From Aquipseudomonas alcaligenes NBRC 14159 (GTDB lineage: Bacteria > Pseudomonadota > Gammaproteobacteria > Pseudomonadales > Pseudomonadaceae), in the NCBI RefSeq assembly GCF_000467105.1, contig NZ_BATI01000008.1, forward strand, positions 1 to 64,000: 64,000 nucleotides of DNA, written 5' to 3'. The notes below the pieces were generated by a model. The model did not search any database. It was not told the origin of the DNA and worked only from the letters and a program-made list of their open reading frames with translations. Below are positions 1 through 8,034 of the stretch, one piece after another. Numbering within the stretch: the stretch's first letter is position 1; every line of letters starts with the position of its first letter. Position numbers and translations under genes: made by a program.

Positions 1-572
1 CCCTAGGGCGGTTGATTAATGCTGAAGTGCACCTTGAGCCAGAAGAGTCAGCGTGGCCAGAGCTGGTCAGGGAAAGAGCTACTGTCGGTGCTTTTACTGC
101 TTTGACTTGGTTCCGAACAGTGCGTGTACCTCAGTTATTCAAAGCAAACGAGACCAGGAAGAGCGGCAGGCTGTCTGTAATTGACAGCTATTACGATATT
201 CTTATCGCCTGTTATCTTGGCGACGATTCTTTTGAGTGGCTGCTATCTAGAGACGACCCCTACTTTCCCACCGCGCACGCAATGGTTCAAGCAGACTGGA
301 AAAATCTCCCCAAAGCGGATCTATTAATCTTTCTCCGACTAGACGAGAAAACTTGGCATGAATTCATGGATCGCCGTGACAGGGACTTTGACCGCACGGC
401 AGAACTAACTAAGCACTTCGAGATGCAAGCCAAAATGGAGCAAGCTTGCAGGAAAGCAGCAGAAGATCACGGCACTCGCTTAATAATTATTAATCAGACA
501 TCAGCGACACCAGAGATCACTGCTCGCAAAGTAGCCGCCTCCATTGGAATAGCAATATGTCCGCATCAGTAG
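1..572 (+). CDS. Deoxynucleoside-kinase-like P-loop protein, 5' end missing
   Basis: The reading frame is open to the left edge of the window, so the start and the P-loop lie upstream and only the last 190 residues are seen. What remains fits the deoxynucleoside kinase/thymidylate kinase fold. An early HLEPEESAW matches the EPxxxW substrate region, IDSYYD occupies the position of the D/E-R-S motif, and DLLIFLRLDEKTW followed by an arginine-rich MDRRDRDFD resembles the beta strand and lid. A plausible TTG start at 12 is probably not the real one. It overlaps the next gene by 16 bases in the same direction, which implies an operon with the phosphorylase. The substrate cannot be assigned. Confidence 0.6.
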   Translation, partial: LGRLINAEVHLEPEESAWPELVRERATVGAFTALTWFRTVRVPQLFKANETRKSGRLSVIDSYYDILIACYLGDDSFEWLLSRDDPYFPTAHAMVQADWKNLPKADLLIFLRLDEKTWHEFMDRRDRDFDRTAELTKHFEMQAKMEQACRKAAEDHGTRLIIINQTSATPEITARKVAASIGIAICPHQ

Positions 573-2047
573 CTCTGACTCTTGCCCAAACCACCGCAGC
601 AATCCGCCGAGGAGACAACTCAACAGCTTTGCTCTCCTCGCCTCTTACACCCGCGCAATCGGGCTGCGCCCTCAGACTTATCCAAGCCGGCGGGTTAACC
701 ACTGAAGCCGCTGCAACTCAAGCAGTAATTAATGCAGAAACTATAATTAAGCAGACTTTCAGCAAAGGTAGTGAAGCAGCAACAATGCTCGGCCAAGCAA
801 CTTCTTTGCAAACTCTCGAAAGAGTTGCTGGGCGCTGGTTTTCCCCAGAACTAAAGGATGTTTGCAGTGAGACAGCTGCCGGCTACTGGCTTGCAGATGC
901 ATTCATACGCGGGGTTACTCTATCAGAGGCAACGAACCTTACACGCTTCTTAGCAGGACCTCCCGCAGTCCGCTATCAGAACAGAACAATCTCAGCCAGA
1001 CGATATCCAACTGGTGGAATATCAGAAAAACAAGCATTGCTACTTCCCCCACTTATGCGCGCTCTTGCGCATGAGTTCCGCTGGTGCTCTCCCTTTCTAG
1101 TCGCAGCTAAACTAGCCCATACCGGAGGTACTCGTGACAAGCTTGCGGTAATCCCTGGATTCAAGATTGCTAGTGCGGCCGAACTTCCGATATGGGATGG
1201 AGTAGATCGCCCAGTTCGCTATTTCTCAGCAGGTACAGAATTATGCCCTCGTGATGCAATGATGTACCGCATTCGCGGTGAAACCGGAACCGTAGCAGAC
1301 ACTGGCTTGATGTCATCTAGCATAATGTCTAAGCAAATCGCATTACCCGCTGACGTCATTATTTTAGACATACTGCACGGCCCTACAGCTTTTTTGCAAA
1401 CCCGCTTAGAGGCTGAGAAGTTCGGAATTATGTGTGAGATGATCGGAAAATCAAACGATGTCAAAATCGTCACAAAACTCAGAAAATCCGCAAACATCCT
1501 TGGCCGATCAATAGGCTCAAGCACAGAACTAGTTGAAGCGTCCGAATTACTACGAGGAGACATCCGCGATAAATCAGGCCAAAGAGAGATTACAACCTCG
1601 TTAGGATTTATTAAGACCTTTGCGAAGGAGCTTGACTTAGATCCAGAGAAAGTATGTAAGAGAGCCGAAATAGCCCTCAATAATGGAGAGGCATTCGATG
1701 CAATGCTCGCCCTATTTGCAGACCATGGCGCAGACCACAATTACATACGCTCTTTCGCTAACAATCCACGAAATACAGTTCTCGGCAACCTTAAGAAAAC
1801 GACAGTACTGGCCTCACGCCCAGGCACACTAATGTGGAATGCAGTATCAATAGCAGACATAGCAAACAATATAATAAATTCATATGTACAGAATAGCCAA
1901 CTCAGCGACACGATAAACCAAGGAGGAATCGAACTTATTGCACAGGACGGCACACAAATACAAGAAGGGGACCCGCTGGCTATAGTCTACGGAGAAAGCT
2001 CAGAAACAGCAGCAAGAATACTATCAAGCGCGATGACGATTACTTAG
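557..2047 (+). CDS. Thymidine-phosphorylase-like nucleoside phosphorylase
   Basis: This 496-residue protein aligns by eye with pyrimidine/AMP nucleoside phosphorylases. YPTGGISEKQ (about residue 150) matches the phosphate-binding STGG loop, HTGGTRDKL with IPGF (about 188) matches the family HTGGTLDKLESIPGF block, and RIRGETGTV plus SSSIMSKQIA (236-262) carry the Arg, Ser and Lys that bind the base in thymidine phosphorylase. The canonical KHS before TGG reads RYP here, so phosphate binding may be altered. About 150 N-terminal residues are longer than in DeoA. The family splits (deoxy)nucleosides or NMPs with phosphate. The gene overlaps the upstream kinase by 16 bases and the convergent membrane gene by 8. 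Assignment to the superfamily is firm; the substrate is open. Confidence 0.75.
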   Translation: MSASVALTLAQTTAAIRRGDNSTALLSSPLTPAQSGCALRLIQAGGLTTEAAATQAVINAETIIKQTFSKGSEAATMLGQATSLQTLERVAGRWFSPELKDVCSETAAGYWLADAFIRGVTLSEATNLTRFLAGPPAVRYQNRTISARRYPTGGISEKQALLLPPLMRALAHEFRWCSPFLVAAKLAHTGGTRDKLAVIPGFKIASAAELPIWDGVDRPVRYFSAGTELCPRDAMMYRIRGETGTVADTGLMSSSIMSKQIALPADVIILDILHGPTAFLQTRLEAEKFGIMCEMIGKSNDVKIVTKLRKSANILGRSIGSSTELVEASELLRGDIRDKSGQREITTSLGFIKTFAKELDLDPEKVCKRAEIALNNGEAFDAMLALFADHGADHNYIRSFANNPRNTVLGNLKKTTVLASRPGTLMWNAVSIADIANNIINSYVQNSQLSDTINQGGIELIAQDGTQIQEGDPLAIVYGESSETAARILSSAMTIT

Positions 2048-2798
2048 CGTCCACGGATGGCATAGCTACACTTGCCGTCTGCCAAAGCGCATCAAAATCC
2101 TCCATCTGCTTTTCAAACAGCCAGCCCTTACCAAGCTTCAGAGTAAATGCTGTGGCACTTTTAGCAGATGCGGGATATGGGCCAGTAAAAAGCGTATCGT
2201 CAATTCTATAAACCATCATGGAGAGATGGCGCTTTGATAGCCTTACCTCTACACCCTCAATGTTACCAAGCGCCTTGAGCAAAGCATTCCGAGAGCCCAA
2301 ATACTGTCCAGCTGATTGATTCTCAGCTGCCTCCATGATCTGAGAAGCCTCCGAATCGGGGTCAACCAAAAGGATACGAACCCTGATTGGTTTTCCTTTC
2401 GCGGCCCTTGCCCTAAGCACCGCTTCATTCTGCTCGCTAAACGACTTAAGCGTGTAGCCAGTGACGTCAATAACCTTGGCATCAGCAACAAGCGCATCGT
2501 ATTCTTCTGTCAGGTTCCTTCGGGGATAGGCGGCAACCAGCCCCGTCTGGATGAGATCCTTTATCCTGATCTCTTCGCCATTTCTTATCTGCTCTATCCA
2601 TAGCGTGGCGAGAGACATCAGGCCCCCTGCAATCAACGACGTTCCGATAGACAGTGCGAATGCGTTGTCGAGCGTAGCTAGATAAATCCCTAGCACCAGG
2701 AAAAAGGCAAAAACAAGTGCAACCGTGGTGCGCGACCTGAAGAACAAGTGACGCGCATCGGCGAGCGCAAATTTATCCGGAGTAATTTTCAATGCCAT
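2040..2798 (-). CDS. Two-helix membrane protein with phospholipase-D-like domain
   Basis: The protein has 252 residues. Two hydrophobic helices lie near the N terminus (about 27-46 and 50-70), then a soluble cytoplasmic part. IDVTGYTLKSF, VRILLVDPDS and a late HLSMMVYRIDDTLFTGPY follow the order seen in PLD-like domains, but the HxK catalytic pair is not intact, so activity is doubtful. The ATG at 2798 has its AAAGGG sequence immediately adjacent; a TTG at 2792 has the same purine run at a better 6-base spacing and may be the true start. It is convergent with the phosphorylase gene and divergent from the kinase gene, with overlaps at both ends. Membrane anchoring beside nucleotide enzymes recalls defence effectors, which is only inference. 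Confidence 0.6.
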   Translation of the reverse strand: MALKITPDKFALADARHLFFRSRTTVALVFAFFLVLGIYLATLDNAFALSIGTSLIAGGLMSLATLWIEQIRNGEEIRIKDLIQTGLVAAYPRRNLTEEYDALVADAKVIDVTGYTLKSFSEQNEAVLRARAAKGKPIRVRILLVDPDSEASQIMEAAENQSAGQYLGSRNALLKALGNIEGVEVRLSKRHLSMMVYRIDDTLFTGPYPASAKSATAFTLKLGKGWLFEKQMEDFDALWQTASVAMPSVDAK

Positions 2799-3508
2799 CC
2801 CTTTCAGAAATTCAGCCAGGCTACTTGGTAATCATCGAGGGCGGTGACGGGCTTGGCAAGTCCACGCAGCTGAACATGCTGAAAAACCAGCTCGAATCAC
2901 AAGGTCGACGTACAGTGACTTACGACTTCCCCAACAAATCAGGTACACCTATCGGCCAACTGATTGGTGATTTTCTGCGAGGCCGTTTTGGGCAAGTCAC
3001 ACCAGAATTCCTGGGGCTCGCATTCGCTGCTGATCGTCTTGTCGCGCGTAAAAGCATCATAGAAGCATTAAGCGCCGGTACTGTCGTGCTATGTGACCGA
3101 TACGTTGCATCTAACATTGCATTCCAAGGAGCCAAAATTCCCGACGACCAGCGCCGAGCGCAGCTGGACGACCTACTGCGCTGGCTTGAGTATGACGTTT
3201 ATGAGCTACCACGCCCCGACCTTGAAATTGTTCTGACAGCCTCTGATCGACACTACCTGGAAGGGGCTCATCTTGTGAGAGCAAATGACCCCACACGGGC
3301 CTACGCAGAAGGCCAAGCGGACATTCACGAGGCGTCATCAGATCTTCAGCGAGCGGTTAATCTCTACTTTCGGAGCCTGCACGAGACCCCAGCTCTAAGA
3401 AAAGTAGACATTGAAGACACCGAAGGAAACAGGCGCAGCGTTGAGGAAATGGCAGCAATCATTTGGGGGGCAGTAAAGGCCGCAATACAGCCTAGCCAGC
3501 GGGGCTGA
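2792..3508 (+). CDS. Thymidylate-kinase-like protein
   Basis: The 238-residue protein belongs to the dTMP kinase family (dTMP + ATP to dTDP + ADP). Its P-loop GGDGLGKS is at residues 17-24, the CDRYVASNIAFQGA block (101-114) carries the DR(Y/H) signature, and LVRANDPTRAYAEG lies in the lid area. It is about 25 residues longer than chromosomal Tmk, and its codon use is poorer in GC, so it is an accessory paralogue rather than the housekeeping gene. GGAG lies 9 bases before the ATG at 2792; that start overlaps the start of the opposite-strand membrane gene. An alternative role is kinase activity on a modified or analogue nucleotide. Confidence 0.8.
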   Translation: MPSLSEIQPGYLVIIEGGDGLGKSTQLNMLKNQLESQGRRTVTYDFPNKSGTPIGQLIGDFLRGRFGQVTPEFLGLAFAADRLVARKSIIEALSAGTVVLCDRYVASNIAFQGAKIPDDQRRAQLDDLLRWLEYDVYELPRPDLEIVLTASDRHYLEGAHLVRANDPTRAYAEGQADIHEASSDLQRAVNLYFRSLHETPALRKVDIEDTEGNRRSVEEMAAIIWGAVKAAIQPSQRG

Positions 3509-3558
3509 TCCTCCGCACAATAGAGCTTTGAAAAACTCACGGCCACCTGGAAAAAGCA

Positions 3559-3984
3559 ATGAATCAGAACATCGAGGATCTCATCCGCGACATCTGGCAG
3601 TCGGAAAATCCGATACGTCGGACAGAAGAGCTTAGCCAGGCACTACAAGATGACACCAAGGCCGTAATACGAGAGGTTCTCAAAAACATTCAAGCCCGTG
3701 CGACCGCACGCTCGAACCTTACGTCAGGCAGCGTATCCAACATCGCCGACGATGCTTCTGCCTCGGTCGAACCCCGCTCAAATCAAAACTCTCTTCTTTT
3801 GCTGTACTTTGCGATGTACGACGCGGATAGCCTCTCGGATGTATCACGAGACTCACGAGAGCGCTGTTTGAAGAGCTGGTCAGAACAGACTGGCTTTTCC
3901 ATTGACGTCGTCCGAGAAGCCGTAATTCTCGGCCAAAATGGCCTCAGACCATTGATATCAGCGTCCTCGTCCAATCTTGAATGA
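3559..3984 (+). CDS. Hypothetical island protein
   Basis: This 141-residue protein is not recognised. It is hydrophilic, without signal peptide or membrane helix. It looks like an N-terminal helical segment of about 50 residues, a Ser/Thr/Asn-rich linker (about 52-78) and a second helical block ending in an SASSS tail. A GGA sits 8 bases before the ATG. It follows the kinase gene by 50 bases in the same direction and is the last gene before the island boundary, so it may be co-transcribed with the kinase. Nothing in the sequence suggests a catalytic site. Confidence 0.55.
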   Translation: MNQNIEDLIRDIWQSENPIRRTEELSQALQDDTKAVIREVLKNIQARATARSNLTSGSVSNIADDASASVEPRSNQNSLLLLYFAMYDADSLSDVSRDSRERCLKSWSEQTGFSIDVVREAVILGQNGLRPLISASSSNLE

Positions 3985-4120
3985 GGTACACCAGCGGTAC
4001 AGTGACCAGCTTCTACCCATTTCGCCAAATTACGCTCAACATCAAGAAACACGCTACTTTCAGCTCACTGTACCTGCACCAAGCTACGCCCGATTTCACT
4101 GGGCTTGCAGCGTTTCTAGG

Positions 4121-4168
4121 CAACTCATAATCCTTTGGTCCACGGTTCGAGTCCGTGTGGGCCCACCA
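4121..4168 (+). repeat. tRNA 3'-end fragment (attachment-site copy)
   Basis: The segment contains a CTCATAA anticodon loop (4124-4130), the 3' strand of the anticodon stem, a variable loop, a perfect T arm (CACGG-TTCGAGT-CCGTG, 4141-4157), a 3' acceptor strand TGGGCCC and an ACCA end. The D arm and 5' acceptor strand are absent: the bases before 4121 do not pair. The CAT anticodon fits an elongator tRNA-Met or a tRNA-Ile2. Identity starting in the anticodon loop and running to CCA is the usual att core for tyrosine-recombinase islands. It is not a functional tRNA gene. Confidence 0.8.
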
Positions 4169-4173
4169 TCTTC

Positions 4174-4196
4174 AAAGCCGCGCACTGCGCGGCTTT
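4174..4196 (+). terminator. Hairpin terminator of the former tRNA gene
   Basis: A perfect 10-base stem AAAGCCGCGC / GCGCGGCTTT with an ACT loop begins 5 bases after the CCA end and is followed by CGTCTTTG. It would have ended the tRNA transcript before the island separated it from its promoter. It may now insulate the sulfatase gene's 3' end, which lies on the opposite strand. Confidence 0.65.
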
Positions 4197-4252
4197 CGTC
4201 TTTGTAGTGCCGGCGCCTGCTACACCGGCGGCAAGAGCTTGATGACTAGCAA

Positions 4253-6040
4253 TCAGCGCACGGTCAGGCCAAAGGGTTCCTCGGCGAAGTCAAAGCACCC
4301 CAGAAAGGTCTTGATATCGAGCAGGCTGCCGTCGACCTTGACGTCGCCCAGCAGTGCGCCTTTGACCAGCCCGCCTTCCCCCGTCAGCAGGGTGTCCATG
4401 AAGCTCTTGTTCATGGTCAGCCTGAGCGACGTGCCCTCCGGGATGCCGCGATGCAACTGGGCGACGCCGCGGCGTACCTCCAGCGCCCACTGCTCGCCCA
4501 CGTCGGGGAACTCGAAGCCCAGTGTCATCTGCACATCGCCGGCCTTCTCCGGGTCGATGCGGGTGACCCAGTTGCCGAGGAAGGCCTGCGGCGTGAAGTT
4601 CTTCACCATCTGCGGTGAGAGGAATACGCCGCGCAGCACCTGGGACTGCTCGCGCACGTCGTCGCCGTCGAACTTGCCTTCCAGCTCCATGGCGCTGCTC
4701 AGGTACCAGTTGCGCCAATTGATGTTCATGCTGGCGTAGCCCAGCTTGCGCAGGCTGCGGGCCTTGATGTCGCGGGCCAGCGCGTCTTCGTTGTCCACTC
4801 GGATGGCATATCCGGACAGCTCCGCGGCCCACTGGTAATCGCCCTTGAGGTAGGCCTCGCCGGCGGCCAGCAGGACCTTCTCGCGGCCGCCCATCAGCGC
4901 GATCAGGCGCTGTGCCTTGTCCTTCGGCGGGATCGGGTCGAGGTCCACCGGGTCGCCCTGGAACCAGCCCAGGTAGCCGTTGTAGATCTGCCGCACGCTG
5001 TGCTTGACCGTGCCGTAGTACTCGCGCAGGTAGGGGGTGTAGCCGGCCAGGTGCGGCGGCAGCTTGACCTTCTCGACCAGCTCGTCGGGGGTCAGCCCCT
5101 TGTTCATCCAGCGCACAGTCTGGTCGTGGATATAGGCGATGCCGTCACGGGTCATGCGCAGCACTTCCTCGACCTGCTCGGCGCCGCTGACCGGCCGCCC
5201 GTGCAGCGGCACCATGTGCTCGGCCTTGAGCGAGCGCAGCAGGTCGAGGCTGGCCACCCATTGCACCGGATCACGGAACTTGGTGCCGCGCAGGGTGTGG
5301 ATGTTCGGCAGGGTCGGTCCCTGATCGACCTCGGCGCTGATCAGCACCTGGTTGTCGGGCAGGTACAGCACGATTTCGTCCGGCGCCTCGCTGGGTGCAT
5401 GCAGGAATTGCACCGGCAGGCCCGCCACCCGGGTGTCCAGGCGCTCCTTGAAGGTGATGGTAGGCGCGATGAAGGTTGACGGCTCGGCCTTGGCCAGCGG
5501 GCCGATGCCAGCGTTCATGTCCTGGTTGTCGGCGGCCGGCAGGAAGCTGCCGAAGCTGTAGGCCGAGCGCACACCGAGGATGGGACCGACCTGCGCGCCC
5601 TGGGCTACCACGTTGGCCAGCAGGGTTTCATGGGCGTAGATCTGCACCTCGCCGCTGGCCACCTGCTCGGGACTGACGAACGCCTGCACGCCGTTGATGT
5701 GGTCCGGGTGGAAGTGGGTGTAGACCACCGCCTTGACCGGCTTGTCGCTGACCTTGCGCAGCTCGGCCATGATCTTGCGCGACTCGCTCACCGACTCGCC
5801 GGTGTCGACGATGATCAGGCCCTCGGGCGCCTCGATGGCCACCACGTTGCCGAGCTGCCAGCCCACCGCCGACCAGACGTTGTCGGCCACCCGATACAGC
5901 TTCTGGTTGAAATGCGCGGTGTGCGCCTTGAGCTCGGGGTGGATGCTCGGCGTGATCTGTTCCTCGGGCAGCGCGGCCAGGGCACCGAGAGACAGGGTGG
6001 CGGCCAGGAGCAGGCCGCTGAAACGACGGAGTGCAGACAT
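4253..6040 (-). CDS. Alkyl/aryl sulfatase (SdsA-type metallo-beta-lactamase fold)
   Basis: The 595-residue protein begins at 6040 with a signal peptide (MSALRRFSGLLLAATLSLGA) and is probably periplasmic. The zinc motif THFHPDH is at residues 108-114, with further conserved acidic and His blocks (VLISAEVDQGPTLPN, MVPLHGRP), then a dimerisation region and a C-terminal SCP2-like domain. This order is that of alkylsulfatases such as SdsA1, which cleave primary alkyl sulfates like SDS to alcohol and sulfate. It is somewhat shorter at the N terminus than SdsA1. It is divergent from a LysR-type regulator across 98 bases, matching the sdsA1/sdsB1 arrangement. The exact sulfate ester is unknown. Confidence 0.85.
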   Translation of the reverse strand: MSALRRFSGLLLAATLSLGALAALPEEQITPSIHPELKAHTAHFNQKLYRVADNVWSAVGWQLGNVVAIEAPEGLIIVDTGESVSESRKIMAELRKVSDKPVKAVVYTHFHPDHINGVQAFVSPEQVASGEVQIYAHETLLANVVAQGAQVGPILGVRSAYSFGSFLPAADNQDMNAGIGPLAKAEPSTFIAPTITFKERLDTRVAGLPVQFLHAPSEAPDEIVLYLPDNQVLISAEVDQGPTLPNIHTLRGTKFRDPVQWVASLDLLRSLKAEHMVPLHGRPVSGAEQVEEVLRMTRDGIAYIHDQTVRWMNKGLTPDELVEKVKLPPHLAGYTPYLREYYGTVKHSVRQIYNGYLGWFQGDPVDLDPIPPKDKAQRLIALMGGREKVLLAAGEAYLKGDYQWAAELSGYAIRVDNEDALARDIKARSLRKLGYASMNINWRNWYLSSAMELEGKFDGDDVREQSQVLRGVFLSPQMVKNFTPQAFLGNWVTRIDPEKAGDVQMTLGFEFPDVGEQWALEVRRGVAQLHRGIPEGTSLRLTMNKSFMDTLLTGEGGLVKGALLGDVKVDGSLLDIKTFLGCFDFAEEPFGLTVR

Positions 6041-6138
6041 GGGAGGCGAACTCGTTGTTGTTATCTCGCCTGGCAGACTGGCAAAGGCCTTGTGATAATT
6101 CCAATGCATTCCATTCGAAATACCGATGCGAGATACGC

Positions 6139-7032
6139 ATGAACGATCTACGCCAGCTTCGCCACTTCGTCGCCCTCGCCGAGCACGGCCACTTCGCCCG
6201 CGCCGCCGAAGCCGTGCACCTCAGCCAGCCGGCGTTGAGCCGCAGCATTCAGGCCCTGGAAAGCAGCCTGGGCTGCGCGCTGGTCAACCGCCACAGTCGC
6301 GGTATCAGCCTCACCGCCCATGGCCAGCTGGTGCTGGAACATGCACGACGCCTGCTGGCCGGCAGCCAGGCGCTGAGCAATGCGGTGAGCCAGCTGGGCA
6401 ACCTGGCCAGCGGTGAGGTGCGCCTGGGCGCCGGCCCCTACCCTGCCGCGCGGCGGGTACCGCAGGCCATGGGCAGTTTCGCCGAGCGCTTCCCCCGGGT
6501 GCGCCTGCACCTGCTGATCGACAACTGGCAGCAGCTGCGCCGGCGCCTGCTGGATGACGAGATCGAACTGTTCGTCGCCGATATCCGCGAGTTCGAGGGC
6601 GACCCGCAGCTGCACATCGAGCCGCTGCGGGTGCACCCCGGCGTGCTGTTCTGCCACCCGCAGCACCCGCTGCTGCAGCGCCAGCCGGTGGGGCTGCAGG
6701 ACCTGCTGGACTACCCGCTGGCCGGCACCCAGCTGCCCGAGGAGGTCAGCGCCGCCCTGCGCAACCTGGGCGCCGGCGCCAGCCCGCTGACCATCCAGTG
6801 CGACAACTTCATGGTGCTCAAGGAACTGGTTTCCAGCAGCCACGTGGTCAGCCTGGCGCCCTGGGACGTGATCGCCCAGGACGTGGCCAACGGGCGCCTG
6901 GCGCCGCTGCAGATCAGCGTGGCGCTGAGCCAGCACTCGGCCTACGGCATCGTCAGCCGCGCCGGCCACAGCCTGTCGCCGGGGGCCGCGCAGCTGCGGC
7001 TGATCCTGCTGGCGCAGGATGCCGCCGACTAG
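6139..7032 (+). CDS. LysR-type regulator, probably of the alkylsulfatase
   Basis: The 297-residue protein has a typical LysR N-terminal helix-turn-helix (LRHFVALAEHGHFARAAE, then SQPALSRSIQALE, residues 6-45) and an effector-binding C-terminal domain. The ATG at 6139 is chosen because the HTH starts within 5 residues, as in the family. The longer frame from 6031 would run through the divergent promoter. Divergent placement next to the sulfatase suggests it controls that gene in response to an alkyl sulfate, by analogy with SdsB1. Its stop overlaps the convergent agmatinase stop. Confidence 0.8.
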   Translation: MNDLRQLRHFVALAEHGHFARAAEAVHLSQPALSRSIQALESSLGCALVNRHSRGISLTAHGQLVLEHARRLLAGSQALSNAVSQLGNLASGEVRLGAGPYPAARRVPQAMGSFAERFPRVRLHLLIDNWQQLRRRLLDDEIELFVADIREFEGDPQLHIEPLRVHPGVLFCHPQHPLLQRQPVGLQDLLDYPLAGTQLPEEVSAALRNLGAGASPLTIQCDNFMVLKELVSSSHVVSLAPWDVIAQDVANGRLAPLQISVALSQHSAYGIVSRAGHSLSPGAAQLRLILLAQDAAD

Positions 7033-7985
7033 CCGCGCTTGTGGCGGTAGGCGTAGAGGCAGACCATCTCCATCGCCAGGGTGGCGCCGGCCAGTGCGGT
7101 GACCTCGGCGTGGTCATAGGGCGGCGCCACCTCGACCACGTCCATGCCGACCAGGTTGATGCCACGCAGGCCGCGCAGGATTTCCAGCGCCTGGTGGCTG
7201 GACAGCCCACCGCACACTGGCGTGCCGGTGCCGGGAGCGAAGGCCGGGTCGAGGCAGTCGATGTCGAAGGTCAGGTACACCGGCTGATCGCCGACGCGAG
7301 CGCGGATCAGCTCGGCGATCTGCTCCGGAGTGCTGCGGTTGACCTGGCGCGCATCCAGCACCTGGAAGCCCATCACGTCGTCGTTGGTGGTGCGCAGGCC
7401 GACCTGCACCGAGCGCGCCGGATCGACCAGGCCCTCGCGGGCGGCGTGGTAGAACATGGTGCCGTGGTCGATGCGCTGGACTTCCTCGTCCGGCCAGGTG
7501 TCGCTGTGCGCATCGAAATGGATCAGCGCCAGCGGGCCGTGCTTCTTCGCATGGGCCTTGAGCAGCGGGTAGCTGATGAAGTGGTCGCCGCCCAGGGTGA
7601 GCATGGCGCAGCCGGCGTCGATAATCCTTTCGGCGTGGGCCTCGATGGCCGCCGGGGTGTCCTGCGGCGTGCCGTGGTCGAAGTGGCAGTCGCCGTAGTC
7701 AACGCAGGCCAGCAGATCGAAGGGGTCGAACTCCCAGGGATAGTGGCGGGCCCAGGCCGACTGGATCGAGGCCGCGCGAATCGCCCGCGGCCCGAAGCGG
7801 CTGCCCGGACGGTTGGTGGTGGCGGTGTCGAAGGGCACACCGCTGACTACCAGGTCCAAGCCGCGCAGGTCGCGCGTGTAGCGGCGGCGCATGAAGCTGG
7901 TGATACCGGCGTAGGTCGGCTCGGCTGCGGTGCCATAGAGGCTGTCGCGGGTGATCGCCTGGTCGTTGTCGAATGCATGGTCCAT
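7029..7985 (-). CDS. speB: Agmatinase
   Basis: The 318-residue ureohydrolase carries manganese-binding motifs GGDH (132-135), DAHSD (158-162) and DIDCLDPAFAPGTGTP (about 238). It matches E. coli SpeB more closely than P. aeruginosa GbuA, for example in SWEHNRFPW-like, HGTMFYHAAREGLVD and VGMDVVEVAP blocks. The enzyme converts agmatine to putrescine and urea. It starts at 7985, 50 bases after the stop of the solute-binding-protein gene on the same strand, so the two probably form an operon joining polyamine binding to its metabolism. Guanidinobutyrase is a less likely alternative. Confidence 0.8.
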   Translation of the reverse strand: MDHAFDNDQAITRDSLYGTAAEPTYAGITSFMRRRYTRDLRGLDLVVSGVPFDTATTNRPGSRFGPRAIRAASIQSAWARHYPWEFDPFDLLACVDYGDCHFDHGTPQDTPAAIEAHAERIIDAGCAMLTLGGDHFISYPLLKAHAKKHGPLALIHFDAHSDTWPDEEVQRIDHGTMFYHAAREGLVDPARSVQVGLRTTNDDVMGFQVLDARQVNRSTPEQIAELIRARVGDQPVYLTFDIDCLDPAFAPGTGTPVCGGLSSHQALEILRGLRGINLVGMDVVEVAPPYDHAEVTALAGATLAMEMVCLYAYRHKRG

Positions 7986-8034
7986 GGTCGTAGTCTCGAA
8001 CGGGCCGCTCGGTGCCGGAGCAGCCAAACGGTTG

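Larger units (their letters stand above)
1..4168. mobile_element. Distal end of a tRNA-targeted genomic island
   Basis: The first 4.1 kb differs from everything to its right: lower GC, A/T-ending codons, and gene types absent from the conserved Pseudomonas backbone. It stops at an incomplete tRNA 3' end (4121-4168), after which GC-rich backbone genes begin. Islands that integrate with tyrosine recombinases at tRNA genes usually restore the tRNA at the integrase end and leave a 3' tRNA copy at the far end, so the integrase and an intact tRNA are predicted to the left, outside the window. No integrase, transposase or conjugation gene is visible here. The left limit is unknown; position 1 is simply the window edge. 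Confidence 0.7.

Noticed and set aside
4081..4168. Functional tRNA gene at the CAT anticodon loop
   Set aside because: The D arm and 5' acceptor strand are missing and the 5' anticodon stem does not pair; it is an att-site fragment.
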